DNA of 64,000 nt. Source: Basidiobolus meristosporus CBS 931.73. Lineage: Eukaryota > Basidiobolomycota > Basidiobolomycetes > Basidiobolales > Basidiobolaceae. Below, in pieces: positions 54,150-63,900 of the stretch. The notes below the pieces were generated by a model that saw only the letters and a list, made by a program, of their open reading frames with translations, was not told the origin of the DNA and did not search any database. Made by a program: the position numbers and the translations under genes. Position 1 is the stretch's first letter. Each line of letters starts with the position of its first letter. The stretch is taken from positions 1 through 64,000 of the forward strand of contig MCFE01000064.1 in the NCBI GenBank assembly GCA_002104905.1, read 5' to 3'.

Positions 54150-54939
54150 GCTACAGCAGACCTTTAAACTCTACAAGCCGAGTGAATATTCCACAGAACC
54201 TTAAAGACCCAAGTGGAAAGTGGCTAGTGCCACCCTATCCGCTCCACTTTCCAACATCTATAAGCCAAAAAGGTAGCGAGCGTGGGGCCTAACACGATCG
54301 ATTCTGGTGCAATCTGGTGGCAATGATATTCGTATTCTGCGGATATATCTTGGGTGTTTCAATTTGCAAGAACCATATATTGAATGCCATGCACTAAACC
54401 GGATTGCTATTAGAAGATGTTGCATGTCTAGAACATCTTTGGTGTTCGATAAAATTTAAGTTACGTTTGGAATTTTAGATTTTTCCATAGTTCATCGCCT
54501 GGATACGATAATTTCGAGGCAGCAAAGTACACTTCCCATTCTCACTGTAACTGAATAATGTTACGCTCGTCGAAGGCTAATGCATTTTGTCGCATTCCTA
54601 CTCTTGTGTTGATGCCATGAATATTTTATAGTTGGGTATTCAGGTGGAAACTTTCTCAAAAAAACGTGGCAATGACCGAGGTGTAACCATTTGCATTTCC
54701 TATCCATCGGAAATTTCTATAAATAACCTTCAAACGAAAAAATAAAGTATTTTAATGATTCAATGTCGTGAGTATTCTGACTGCGCCCTGGTTAGTGGTA
54801 TACGCTCTAGGGACAGTCCACAATCGATAAGGTATCTAGCTAAAAAAAGATCTCCACAACAAATAGGAATAAGAGCCGGGCATACAATCAACTTCTGGGC
54901 CCACAACAGGAATAATGTCATATTACATACATTAATAAT
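54150..54939. other. Inter-gene DNA after A2
   Basis: Contains the N-terminal remnant at 54218-54310 and otherwise no gene. Around 54790-54900 it resembles the GTATCCAC...GGGGAC segment that precedes other units. Confidence 0.55.
54218..54310 (+). pseudogene. N-terminal remnant of a B/D-type paralogue
   Basis: The translation gives VASATLSAPLSNIYKP, then a stop and a frame change, then VASVGPNTIDSGA. It matches the end of the signal peptide through the second cysteine of subtypes B and D. The first cysteine is replaced by Tyr. Confidence 0.7.
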
Positions 54940-55210
54940 ATGAATGAAATGGCATACGAAATACGTATGAGAAATCAAGTTGCGGTAGCTTCTACATCGC
55001 CGGAATGTTTACTGCAAAGGTTGCGAGAATGTGATGTTGATCAATTACTTGACCGGTCCTGTAACTTGGAATCGTCCAATCGCGTCGAATCCATTGGTTC
55101 TCGCCACAGCCATTTCTTCACTTTAACACACAACCAGTTACTGTGACTCAACAACGGAATCACCCATCTCTTGGAGGCAATAAGTAGAGATTTTAGGGAG
55201 CCTTAGAGGC
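54940..55210 (+). pseudogene. Decayed upstream ORF of the cassette (copy before E1)
   Basis: Starts at an ATG and stays open for 68 codons (STSPECLLQRLRECDVDQLL, DRSCNLESSNR) before a stop at 55144; the homology continues after it (NNGITHLLEAISRDFREP). It is a relative of the frame at 51795-52118. Confidence 0.55.
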
Positions 55211-55316
55211 TCTAGTGGAATACGGTGAGACATCAAGGGAATCCCTGAAGAAATGATAATGAAAGATAGGTAGATTCTACGGATCGGTATTACCTATTCA
55301 CTTGTATTTTCACAAA

Positions 55317-55324
55317 TATAAAAG
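55317..55324 (+). promoter_or_regulatory. TATA box, gene E1
   Basis: TATAAAAG exactly 80 bp before the ATG. Confidence 0.75.
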
Positions 55325-55396
55325 TGACTCTCATTTTCATTTGTTGGGACAAGAAACACGACTTTCATCGTTATTCGATTGCACCAAAATCTCCAA

Positions 55397-55816
55397 ATGT
55401 ACATTTCAACACTATTCTCCTTGGCAATGGCTGGAGCCTCCCTCTCCGCTCCACTCCCCCAGGTCTGTAAGCTAAATGTGGTTAGCCAGGGACCTGAAGT
55501 TATCAACGTAGGATGTAAGATAAAGCTGCAGCTCACTGTCCCTGCGCATATTCTCAGTGCAGTAGACACATTGGATATAAAGTTGTATCCAAGTGGGTCT
55601 CGTCGAGGTACGCTTGCGCATCAAGTGAATACCAAGGATGTGCAAAGTGGCCAGCAGAGCATCGAAGCCGTGTTCCCGATCAGTGGGAGACACCTGGGCA
55701 AATCAACGTTGGTGCTGACCGAATCACCCTATCAAGGGTTAGGGTGCCCAGCAGTGTATGGTGTTCATGAGGTGACCGTGCTTCCCAGTAGCCCAGATGT
55801 GATGTGTATTCTGTAG
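55397..55816 (+). CDS. 139-aa four-cysteine secreted protein, subtype E (E1)
   Basis: Single exon, 139 residues. The signal peptide MYISTLFSLAMAGASLSA precedes PLPQVCKLNV. Cysteines are at 24, 40, 117 and 137. Subtype E has LDIKLYPSGSRRGTL, VNTKDVQSGQQSIEAVFPIS and GRHLGKSTLVLTESPYQG. Residues 41-139 are almost identical to E2 (61366) while the first 40 differ at many positions, so the two halves have different histories. Confidence 0.92.
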   Translation: MYISTLFSLAMAGASLSAPLPQVCKLNVVSQGPEVINVGCKIKLQLTVPAHILSAVDTLDIKLYPSGSRRGTLAHQVNTKDVQSGQQSIEAVFPISGRHLGKSTLVLTESPYQGLGCPAVYGVHEVTVLPSSPDVMCIL

Positions 55817-56389
55817 ATTCAATCCCGTTCACGACAAGTAATTATACGAAAAGAACATTCACAAATCAATAAACGCCACTCTTTTTCTGGCCTCATAAGT
55901 ATGTTTGTAATGTTCATGGTAGTGATGTAGGTCTGGGCAAGAAACGCAGTACCGGACTTGGCCTAACCAATATAGTTTCGGTACATCAATGTAACTTCGA
56001 TTTAGCTCGCCTATGTCAGCCATGTCTAGATTTTAGGTTTCACATCTGATTTTTAATGGTTGAATAGTAGTACAAATATCCACATTCTGGGGTCATGTCA
56101 ATCTTGTTTCGATCAAAAGCAATATGAATATATTTTAAATGCATCAATATTCAACCGTGTAAATAGAAGGTAAGGGGAAATCAATCCAGTTGGATACTGA
56201 CAATGACCAGTTACCGTTGAGAATTCTGATCTGATGGAGGGCTCGGAATTCCCTACTGAAAGACTAAAGGAACGGATACACATTAACACTGGGCAATCAG
56301 CAAATGAAGATATTGAACGATATAAAAGTAGCAGACGGGGCCATATTTAATTTCCAGACCAACAAAAAGAACAAAATCACAATCCTTCT
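55817..56389. other. Inter-gene DNA after E1
   Basis: No gene. It includes the E-type 3' flank shared with E2 and a diverged copy of the TATCCACATTCTGGGGTCA segment near 56080. Confidence 0.55.
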
Positions 56390-56700
56390 ATAAGTGATGT
56401 GAATGATGCGCCTTGCGAGATATACTACCTGTGAGAGTATTGTAACTGTGGTACCTTGCTACCTCACCAAGGGCTTGACAGTAAGGGTTAGATTGGTCTT
56501 ATGAAGATCAGCTACTTCATCAGTCCTGTGGCTCGAAATCATCCGGACATCTAAACAGGCCTAGTGAGGAATTGTAACAAATATATTGGTTCTCGACCCT
56601 ACCATGCTTTTGCTCCTACAAGCATCCAGTTACTGGCCATCAACGACGGGAATACCCATTTCCTGGGGCAGCAAGGGGAATTTGGGTGGAGCTCAAAGGC
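56390..56700 (+). pseudogene. Decayed upstream ORF of the cassette (copy before the E/D remnant)
   Basis: Homologous along its length to 48715-48925 and 57455-57665 (CTGTGGCTCGAAATCATCCG; ACCATGCTTTTGCTC; AGTTACTGGCCATCAACGAC) but with several frameshifts. Confidence 0.5.
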
Positions 56701-56814
56701 GCAAGTGGAATAGGCCGAAACACTGATGGAATTTCAAAGAAATGCGAATAAAATGCCAGGGTCAAATAGATCCTGTTGTTCAATACTACTCAACCACCTG
56801 CGTTTTCCAAAATA

Positions 56815-56977
56815 CAAATCACATTCAATTGTATTTCCAGTCAGTGGGAAACACCTGGGCAAATCAACTCCGGTACTGACCGAATCATTACATAACGATA
56901 TCGGATGCCCCTCAGTGTATGGCATTCATGAGGTAGCCGTACTCCCAAGTAGCTCAGGTGTGATGTGCATCCTTTAG
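56815..56977 (+). pseudogene. Internally deleted D/E-type paralogue
   Basis: The region just upstream (56726-56814) is a normal cassette promoter zone, but the sequence jumps from the post-TATA leader directly into codon ~93 of the family (FPVSGKHLGKSTPVLTESLH, then CPSVYGIHEVAVLPSS). The signal peptide and first two cysteines are missing. The end MCIL-stop and the 3' flank are intact. A frame is open from 56726 but would have no signal peptide. Confidence 0.8.
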
Positions 56978-57454
56978 ATCATGTACCGATGTACACAAAC
57001 GATTATATGCTAGAGGTACTCAACGATCAATAAATATCGTTCCCTTGCCATGCTTCAGATGGTTCTACGAGTATATTGCAGTCCTGGATCAAAGACGAAC
57101 GGAGTGACAAATGTATGCGTGGGATATCCCAATAGTGTGGCATTGCTGGTGGTGTAGCTAGCTTTGTATTCCCTGGCGTAGATGCCAGCAATCCAGGTTC
57201 TTTGGAGGCATGTCAATAACTAATCCTGGAAATAGGGCACTACAGGTGTTGAGTATTGACGTTGACATCGCTACACCCTGCATAGGGTGCATAGATCGCT
57301 AGCACCCTTACAAGGTTAGAGGTTGCAGGTTGGTGGTTGGTGGTACAAGTATCCACAATCTGGGGACGACTCACGGTTGATTCAGGATGTAAATTGAGGC
57401 ACCGAAAAATATTAACAAACCAGAACCACAGTCAAGACCACATTTAGCTTGAGG

Positions 57455-57665
57455 GCCAACATCTGATGCTGATCAACTGCTTGATCGGTTCTGTGGCTTA
57501 GAATCATCCGGACATCTGAGCAGGCTTAGTGAGTGACTACAGTAAGTACATCGGTTCTCGATTCTACCATGCCTTTGCTCGCACAAGCAACCAGTTACTG
57601 GCCATCAACGACGAGATTGCCCATCTCTTGGGGACAGTAAGCGGATATTCCAGAGAGCCTTAGAG
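57455..57665 (+). pseudogene. Decayed upstream ORF of the cassette (copy before B2)
   Basis: A near-identical copy of 48715-48925 within the duplicated block. Confidence 0.55.
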
Positions 57666-57778
57666 GCTCAAGTGGAACATGGTGAGACATTGATGGAATA
57701 ATGAAGGAATGGAAAGAGATGTCAGGGTCAGATAGATTCTATTGCGCAATACTACTCGGCCACCTGTACTTTGTAAAT

Positions 57779-57786
57779 TATAAAAG
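57779..57786 (+). promoter_or_regulatory. TATA box, gene B2
   Basis: TATAAAAG exactly 80 bp before the ATG. Confidence 0.75.
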
Positions 57787-57858
57787 CACATTCCACTTCC
57801 ACCTATTTGGACAAGGAACACCACTTGCATCGTTATCCCATTACAACTGAATCTCCAA

Positions 57859-58278
57859 ATGTACGTATCAACATTACTCTCCTTAGTGATGGTTGGTGCA
57901 ACCCTCTCCGCTCCACTTCCCAAGGTATGCAAGCCAAACGTAGTGACCAAGGGGCCTAGCGCGATCAACGCAGGATGCAAGATGAGGCTACAGCTTACTT
58001 TCCCTGCTCACTCTCTGAGTGCAGTGAGCACACTGAATGTGAGGTTCTATCAGGAGAATTCTCGTCATGGAACTCTGGTGCACCAAGTGAAAGCTAAGGA
58101 AGTGAAAAGCGACCAAGCGACCATTGAAGCCATGTTCCCAGTCGGGGGGAATTACTTGGGAAATGGAACATTGATAGTTACCGAAGCAGCTAGCAGGAAT
58201 ATCAAGTGCCCAGCAATATATGGCATTCATGAATTATCCATACTTCCTAGTATCCCTGATGTGATGTGCACTTTTTAA
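57859..58278 (+). CDS. 139-aa four-cysteine secreted protein, subtype B (B2)
   Basis: Single exon, 139 residues, duplicate of B1. Only two residues differ (Lys at 31 and Ala at 35). The signal peptide, cysteines and 80-bp promoter spacing are unchanged. Confidence 0.92.
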   Translation: MYVSTLLSLVMVGATLSAPLPKVCKPNVVTKGPSAINAGCKMRLQLTFPAHSLSAVSTLNVRFYQENSRHGTLVHQVKAKEVKSDQATIEAMFPVGGNYLGNGTLIVTEAASRNIKCPAIYGIHELSILPSIPDVMCTF

Positions 58279-58848
58279 CCACGAATCGACATACCATGAA
58301 TGGTCAAACATTAGAATCTCCCAAAGATCAATAAATAGCATCATTTTGCTGCTCCCGAAGTTGGAGCGAAGATAATATCTTGTAGGGAATAGTAGATATT
58401 TTGAGTGACAGTTGTGTGAGAACATCATCAAGAAACGTAGCATTATAGATCTTCCAGTTAATGGATCATCCACTTGCAAATGAGTCAATACCGGTGCAGT
58501 TATCGTCAAATACGAATTACCTATTGATTTTGCAACAGTTTTTTCTGTGCATGCAAAAATTCCTATTCCAGAAACATGTCTCTTAGATTCGAGTGTAGAT
58601 AGAATTGAGGGTACACATGAGTTGAAATTAAGCTCTGATTTTTTTACCCCATGTGCAGTATTTTAATTGCTGAATGCGTAGCGTGTTGAGCACATGGTGT
58701 CCAGGACTCACAGGAAGTCGAATTGTCGAATAGTATGTATCAGTATATTCACTTTGGGGACAGTTTCAAAGCGAGGTGTATAACGAATACAAACTTTATT
58801 AATCGTAAAATGAGTTACGCACATATAGCCGCACCTGATATTGATCAC

Positions 58849-58856
58849 TATAAAAG
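58849..58856 (+). promoter_or_regulatory. TATA box, gene C2
   Basis: TATAAAAG 76 bp before the ATG. Confidence 0.75.
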
Positions 58857-58924
58857 TATGCTCTCACCTCCCACTATCTCATCACAAGCAACGCTTTCAA
58901 CTGAAACTTTTCAACAATTCAGCA

Positions 58925-59344
58925 ATGATCGTGACCTCTCTAGTCGCTCTTGCCATGGTGGGCTCCACCCTCGCGGCTCCATTGCCCAAGATATGTAAGC
59001 AGAACGTTGCACTCCAGGCACCCAAGGAGATCCAAGCTGGATGCAGCATGAGACTTCGAATCTCCATTCCTGCTCATGTACTGAGCACCGTTGAGTCGCT
59101 GGATGTGAAGCTCTACCCTGGAAAATCTCACCATGGAGCTTTGGTGCACCGAGTTCAAACGAAGGATATCCTCAGCAACCAGGAGAATATCGACATGATG
59201 TTCCCAGTGACCAGTAAATTCTTGGGAAGCAATACGTTGCTACTCACCGAAACATCCCACAATGGAATGAGTTGTCCGATAATTTATGGGACACAGGAGC
59301 TAGTTGTTCGTCCAAGAAGAGCCGATGTGATGTGCGCTTTTTAA
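58925..59344 (+). CDS. 139-aa four-cysteine secreted protein, subtype C (C2, mosaic)
   Basis: Single exon, 139 residues. The first ~110 codons match C1 almost perfectly, with the change HQIQ to HRVQ. The last ~28 codons then differ at about ten residues (HNGMSCPIIYG, TQELVVRPRRADVMCAF). The 3' flank (AAATTGACTAG) resembles that of C3, not C1. All four cysteines are kept. The gene therefore spans the end of the 2.28-kb duplicated block and looks like a recombinant. Confidence 0.92.
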   Translation: MIVTSLVALAMVGSTLAAPLPKICKQNVALQAPKEIQAGCSMRLRISIPAHVLSTVESLDVKLYPGKSHHGALVHRVQTKDILSNQENIDMMFPVTSKFLGSNTLLLTETSHNGMSCPIIYGTQELVVRPRRADVMCAF

Positions 59345-60314
59345 AATTGACTAGAAAAATCAAAATACCTTTCACTATGATGTTCTATTTGAGTATGACC
59401 GTATGAAACCATACTATTCTGTAAGCTAAAAATAGCATCGCATTCTGGCTTATTTGATTCAGCATAGTATTTGAAATGCTTTGACCTAAAATACTAAATA
59501 ACGCCTTTCACACTAGGCTTTTGAAACCATACTCTGAAATCGTATACATTTCTTGGTGGTCATGGAAAATTGTCGCGTTTTGAGGACAATTCCCATCATA
59601 GGACTTTTGTCAAGTTTAAGCGGTGAGTATGCTCAATAGTTCGGAAAATGTGGAGGCTGTGTTCTGAATGATGCTTTGCCCAACCGAAACTTCTCGGTTT
59701 CACATCGGGTGTTCAACTTTAATGAATGACTAAGACTTCAAAATTGAAATCCACCCTGAACTCATTCGACAGGATCGTGATCCAGATTTATTGCGACCTG
59801 GTTTATTTGATGTAACGGCATGTTACTGCTTATTTTCATGTTTCGATCCTTTTATAACAGGCAAGATTAAAATAGCCATTAATTATTACTGCCTCACATT
59901 GATACAATTTTACCAACACGATTTGGTCCAGCTTCCTGGATTAATCGCATTGATTACCTCAACTTTCTGGCTTCGGATATGTACTTGGATATTAGTAAAA
60001 ATGGGATCATATTAGTCACACACAGAATGGTTTTCGTGTTTTGAAAATAATATAAGATGGTTGGATTTTTATCATCGTGTGCAACATACGCGATGGCTTA
60101 CTAACTTTTCTAGCTGATGCTCGGGGCTATATACATAGTTCCATTTAGCAGTTCCAGATCCTTGCTACCTTGGGCTACTAGAAGACCATGCGTCTTTAGC
60201 TCTTGCGGAGTGGTACACGTATCTAATAATTACACTATAGGAAGTAAATTAAAATTTGAAAGGTATTCCACACACAACTGGGCTAGATACACAAACTTCC
60301 GTGATTGTTTATTC
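59345..60314. other. Inter-gene DNA after C2
   Basis: No gene supported. It resembles the region after C3 (62914-63800) through much of its length, showing that the C gene and its downstream DNA were duplicated together. A plus-strand frame at 59791-60015 has no support. Confidence 0.5.
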
Positions 60315-60525
60315 CTGCGCATATTCTGGATACTTTCGGATCTTCAGATATGATGTTACGTCCTGCCTACTGTCATCCCGGGATCTTGGTAAATTATGCT
60401 AGAGCAAAGGAAATCTTTGGCAACCAAGTGAATATCAACGTAATGAAGTTGGGTGCCTAGCGATTTATGGAGTTGAGAAGATATTTGTGCAGCCAAGCAG
60501 ACCGGATGCGGTGTGTATTTTTTAG
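60315..60525 (+). pseudogene. Decayed paralogue after C2
   Basis: Pieces of the family are readable with frame changes between them: IPAHIL, then AKEIFGNQVNINVM, then GCLAIYGVEKIFVQPSRPDA and VCIF-stop. The signal peptide region is gone. Confidence 0.75.
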
Positions 60526-61286
60526 ACTCATCATTGGGTGAAATATAAAGATGCGCACCATAAAAAGATCAATATCATTTTATTGCAATACTTCCAATGA
60601 TTTTATGACCTTGGCATTTTCGAATTTCAGGTTATTAGAGTGATTAGTGGTAAGGTGGAATTCCTAAGGAACGTGGCATTTGTGTTGGTGTAACAAAGTT
60701 TGTATTTATTCATGAAGATGGCAGTGATCTCGATGAATTGGAGGCGTATCAGTATGAAACCAATTACTAAACACGAATACAAAGCAATCCAAGAATTGAA
60801 TAAAGGCATTGATATCGCTCCAACCTGAACATTGTGTGTGTGTGTGTGTGCTAACAATACCCTAATGAGGCTAAAACCTGTTGCTTGATGATGCTATGAT
60901 CCACAATATGGGGACGGTCCGCACTTGATTATGTATCCTGGTTGAAGTATCGAAATATATCAGCAATTCAGAGTAATAGACTAGATTGTAATTGAACTCT
61001 GGGAGCAAAATAGATGCATTCCCAAATTGTATCCATTAATGATATGAATGCCATGCTAATAATGTTGCCTAGGGGGACACTAAAGCCACGGTTTTTGTTA
61101 CATTCCCTAAGGTGCTAAATACAAAAATATCATCCGTTCTAGACCCAGCCATCCCCTAGCTCCAGAAAACAACCAGTTATATCCCATCGGCGACGGATTT
61201 AAACATTTCGTGGGGGCATAAGCTGAAGGTCTAGAGACCCTTATAATCCAAATACTCCGTATCACAAAGTCACTAATTTTGGATGA
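60526..61286. other. Inter-gene DNA before E2
   Basis: Contains the cassette segment with ATCCACAATATGGGGACGG near 60900 and, at about 61030-61235, a heavily decayed copy of the upstream ORF (blocks matching GCTCCAGAAAACAACCAGTTAT). No intact gene. Confidence 0.55.
60833..60850. repeat. (TG)9 microsatellite
   Basis: Nine TG units between the decayed paralogue and gene E2. Confidence 0.85.
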
Positions 61287-61294
61287 TATAAAAG
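61287..61294 (+). promoter_or_regulatory. TATA box, gene E2
   Basis: TATAAAAG 79 bp before the ATG, one base shorter than in E1. Confidence 0.75.
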
Positions 61295-61365
61295 TGCATT
61301 TGGTGTCTACCCACAAGGGCAAGCAACACGACTTTCATCATTATTTTATGCAACTGGATCTCCGA

Positions 61366-61785
61366 ATGTACATCTCAACATTGCTCTCCCTGGTGCTGGT
61401 TGGAGTCACTCTCTCCGCTCCACTTCCCCAGGTCTGCAAGTCAAATGCGGTTAGCCAGGGACCTAAAGCTATCAATGTAGGATGTAAGATAAAGCTGCAG
61501 CTCACTGTCCCTGCGCATATTCTCAGTGCAGTAGACACATTGGATATAAAGTTATATCCAAGTGGGTCTCGTCGAGGTACGCTTGTGCATCAAGTGAATA
61601 CCAAGGATGTGCAAAGTGGCCAGCAGAGCATCGAAGCCGTGTTCCCGATCAGTGGGAGACACCTGGGCAAATCAACGTTGGTGCTGACCGAATCACCCTA
61701 TCAAGGGATAGGGTGCCCAGCAGTGTATGGTGTTCATGAGGTGACAGTGCTTCCCAGTAGCCCAGATGTGATGTGTATTCTGTAG
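61366..61785 (+). CDS. 139-aa four-cysteine secreted protein, subtype E (E2)
   Basis: Single exon, 139 residues. The signal peptide MYISTLLSLVLVGVTLSA and the segment to residue 40 (KSNAVSQGPKAINVGC) differ clearly from E1, while residues 41-139 are nearly identical to it. Cysteines are at 24, 40, 117 and 137. The longer frame from 61279 uses a TTG codon and is not needed. Confidence 0.92.
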   Translation: MYISTLLSLVLVGVTLSAPLPQVCKSNAVSQGPKAINVGCKIKLQLTVPAHILSAVDTLDIKLYPSGSRRGTLVHQVNTKDVQSGQQSIEAVFPISGRHLGKSTLVLTESPYQGIGCPAVYGVHEVTVLPSSPDVMCIL

Positions 61786-62417
61786 ATTCAATCCCGTTCA
61801 CGACAAGTAATTATACGAAAAGAATATTCACAAATCAATAAACTTCCCTATTTTCCTGTCAAAAGTGTGTTTGCAGTGTCATTTAATCGAGAATAACACC
61901 TGATCATAACCATGGTAGTGATGTAGGTCTTGGCAAGAGATATAGCATCTGACTTGACCTAATTAGTATAATAGTATATCTATTTCACAAATCTCTATCG
62001 AATGGAAATAGAGAGTAAGAGATAATCGAACTGATGAGACATATCGAAGTCCGCTCAGAACACAACGTGCGATTTAGCGTAGCATCACTTTATGTAGGAG
62101 TTCTCGGATCTCCATATTTCTTCTACTGCAATGACACGAGCCCAATATTTTCTAGCTAGTTTTTTCTCACTAATATGGCATTTGCTCGCAAATGCGAGAA
62201 TATTAATACAGTTACCATCACACTCAAATTATTTAATGGAATTGCTGAATTTTTGTTATTTACTCTTATCACACAATAGGAGTTCCACATATATAACCGC
62301 ACCTATTATCGATCGCTATAGATCAGAGGCTGTTGCAAAGCATATTGTATATTGAATACGTGTTTTATTCATCAGAAAACGAGTTCCACACATATAACCG
62401 TACCTGATATTGATCAC
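61786..62417. other. Inter-gene DNA between E2 and C3
   Basis: The first part is the E-type 3' flank shared with E1. A short direct repeat (GAGTTCCACA, ATATAACCG, ACCT) occurs at 62280 and 62380 just upstream of C3. No gene. Confidence 0.55.
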
Positions 62418-62425
62418 TATAAAAG
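62418..62425 (+). promoter_or_regulatory. TATA box, gene C3
   Basis: TATAAAAG 76 bp before the ATG. Confidence 0.75.
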
Positions 62426-62493
62426 TATGCTCTCATTCCCGACTATTTCATCACAAGAAACGCTTTCAACTGAGCCTTTTCAATAATTCCATA

Positions 62494-62913
62494 ATGATCG
62501 TGACCTCTCTAGTCGCTCTTGCCATGGTGGGCTCCACTCTCGCGGCTCCATTGCCCAAGGTATGCAAGCAGAATGTAGCACTCCAGGCACCCAAGGAGAT
62601 CCAAGCTGGATGCAGCATGAGACTTCGAATCTCCATTCCTGCTCATGCACTGAGCACCGTTGAGTCGCTGGATGTGAAGCTTTACCCTGGAAAATCTCAC
62701 CATGGAGCTTTGGTGCACCAAGTTCAAACGAAGGATATCCCCAGCAACCAGGAGAATATCGACATGATGTTCCCAGTGACCAGTAAATTCTTGGGAAGCA
62801 ATACGTTGATACTCACCGAAACATCCCACAGTGGAATTGGTTGTCCAACAGTCTATGGTACACAGGGGCTGCTTGTTCTCCCAAGGAAAGCTGATATGAT
62901 GTGCGTCTTCTAA
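62494..62913 (+). CDS. 139-aa four-cysteine secreted protein, subtype C (C3)
   Basis: Single exon, 139 residues. It differs from C1 by a handful of residues (KVCKQ, PAHALS, TKDIPS, HSGIGCPTVYG, ADMMCVF). The final motif reads DMMC instead of the DVMC found in all other intact members. Signal peptide and cysteines are conserved. Confidence 0.92.
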   Translation: MIVTSLVALAMVGSTLAAPLPKVCKQNVALQAPKEIQAGCSMRLRISIPAHALSTVESLDVKLYPGKSHHGALVHQVQTKDIPSNQENIDMMFPVTSKFLGSNTLILTETSHSGIGCPTVYGTQGLLVLPRKADMMCVF

Positions 62914-63900
62914 AATTGACTAGATTATTCCAAGAAAAATAAAAACACATTTCATGATGGAGCTCTTTCTGAGATTGACCATTTGAAATCACACTGTTCT
63001 GTAAGCTCGAAATAGCATTGTATTCGACTAAAACGTAGTATTCAAAGTGCTTTAACCTAAGATACTTAATCGTGTCATTTTTCCGGATTTAATTTGAAAT
63101 CGGAAGAAATTTTCTGAATGCTGTGAAAAGTTCGTGTTTCGAGTTATAATTCCAATCATCGTGGGTTTTAGCTCATAATGCTCTAGCATTTAGTCCTAAT
63201 CCAGGAGATATTGATAGTATGTTCTACGTAAGCTTGTGCATGTTGCTTTCCGACACATCCGCAATGAAGTTGAATGCCATCATTAATCGTGAACTTCGCG
63301 TTAATAATTGAAATGCCACCTAAACAAGTTAGGTACGTGATCCTCATATTGCAACCTGGTTTATTGCTGTAGCGCGTGATACATTCTTTTTTTGTGTTTC
63401 AATTTTTGACACAGGTCTAGCTAAATAGCTATTGATTGACAATGAATACTGTAACATCGAAAGTGGCACTTACCTAAACCATCTTTACCAACACATCGTA
63501 ATCCAGCTATCTGGATTGATCTTATTGGCAAGTAATAGGTCATCCTATCATTCTAAGGAGGGTTGCTAAAGGTTATTAAAGGTCGCTTGTTGTGCAACGT
63601 TCTCGATGGTTTGTTAATATCCCCAGTTGATGCTTGGGGATATCATAGCCATATGGAAGGAACACATTCAATTTTTCGAAAATATACAATAATACGCTTA
63701 CATTCCGCGTAATAGTTTTAGATCATTACTGCCTTTAGTTGCTCCAAATCCATGTGCCTTTAGTTCTTGCCTGATGGTACAAGTATCCACCTTATGGGGG
63801 ACAGAAATGGTGCTTTAGTCTGACACTGTGGCTTAGATGAAGGAAATTGAAATTTGAATGGCATTCCGCATAGTATGGGGTAAGATATGCCCAAGTTCTC
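62914..63900. other. Inter-gene DNA after C3
   Basis: Homologous to the region after C2, including the block that precedes the decayed paralogue. No intact gene. Confidence 0.5.

Larger units (their letters stand above)
56978..59259 (+). repeat. Duplicated block of about 2.28 kb, copy 2
   Basis: The partner of 48247-50520. It starts immediately after the stop codon of the deleted paralogue, where the sequence is that gene's own 3' flank, and ends inside gene C2. Confidence 0.85.

Noticed and set aside
47947-57980. Minus-strand frames opposite the secreted genes (for example 48921-49229, 57660-57980)
   Set aside because: They mirror the strongly conserved plus-strand genes and have no features of their own.
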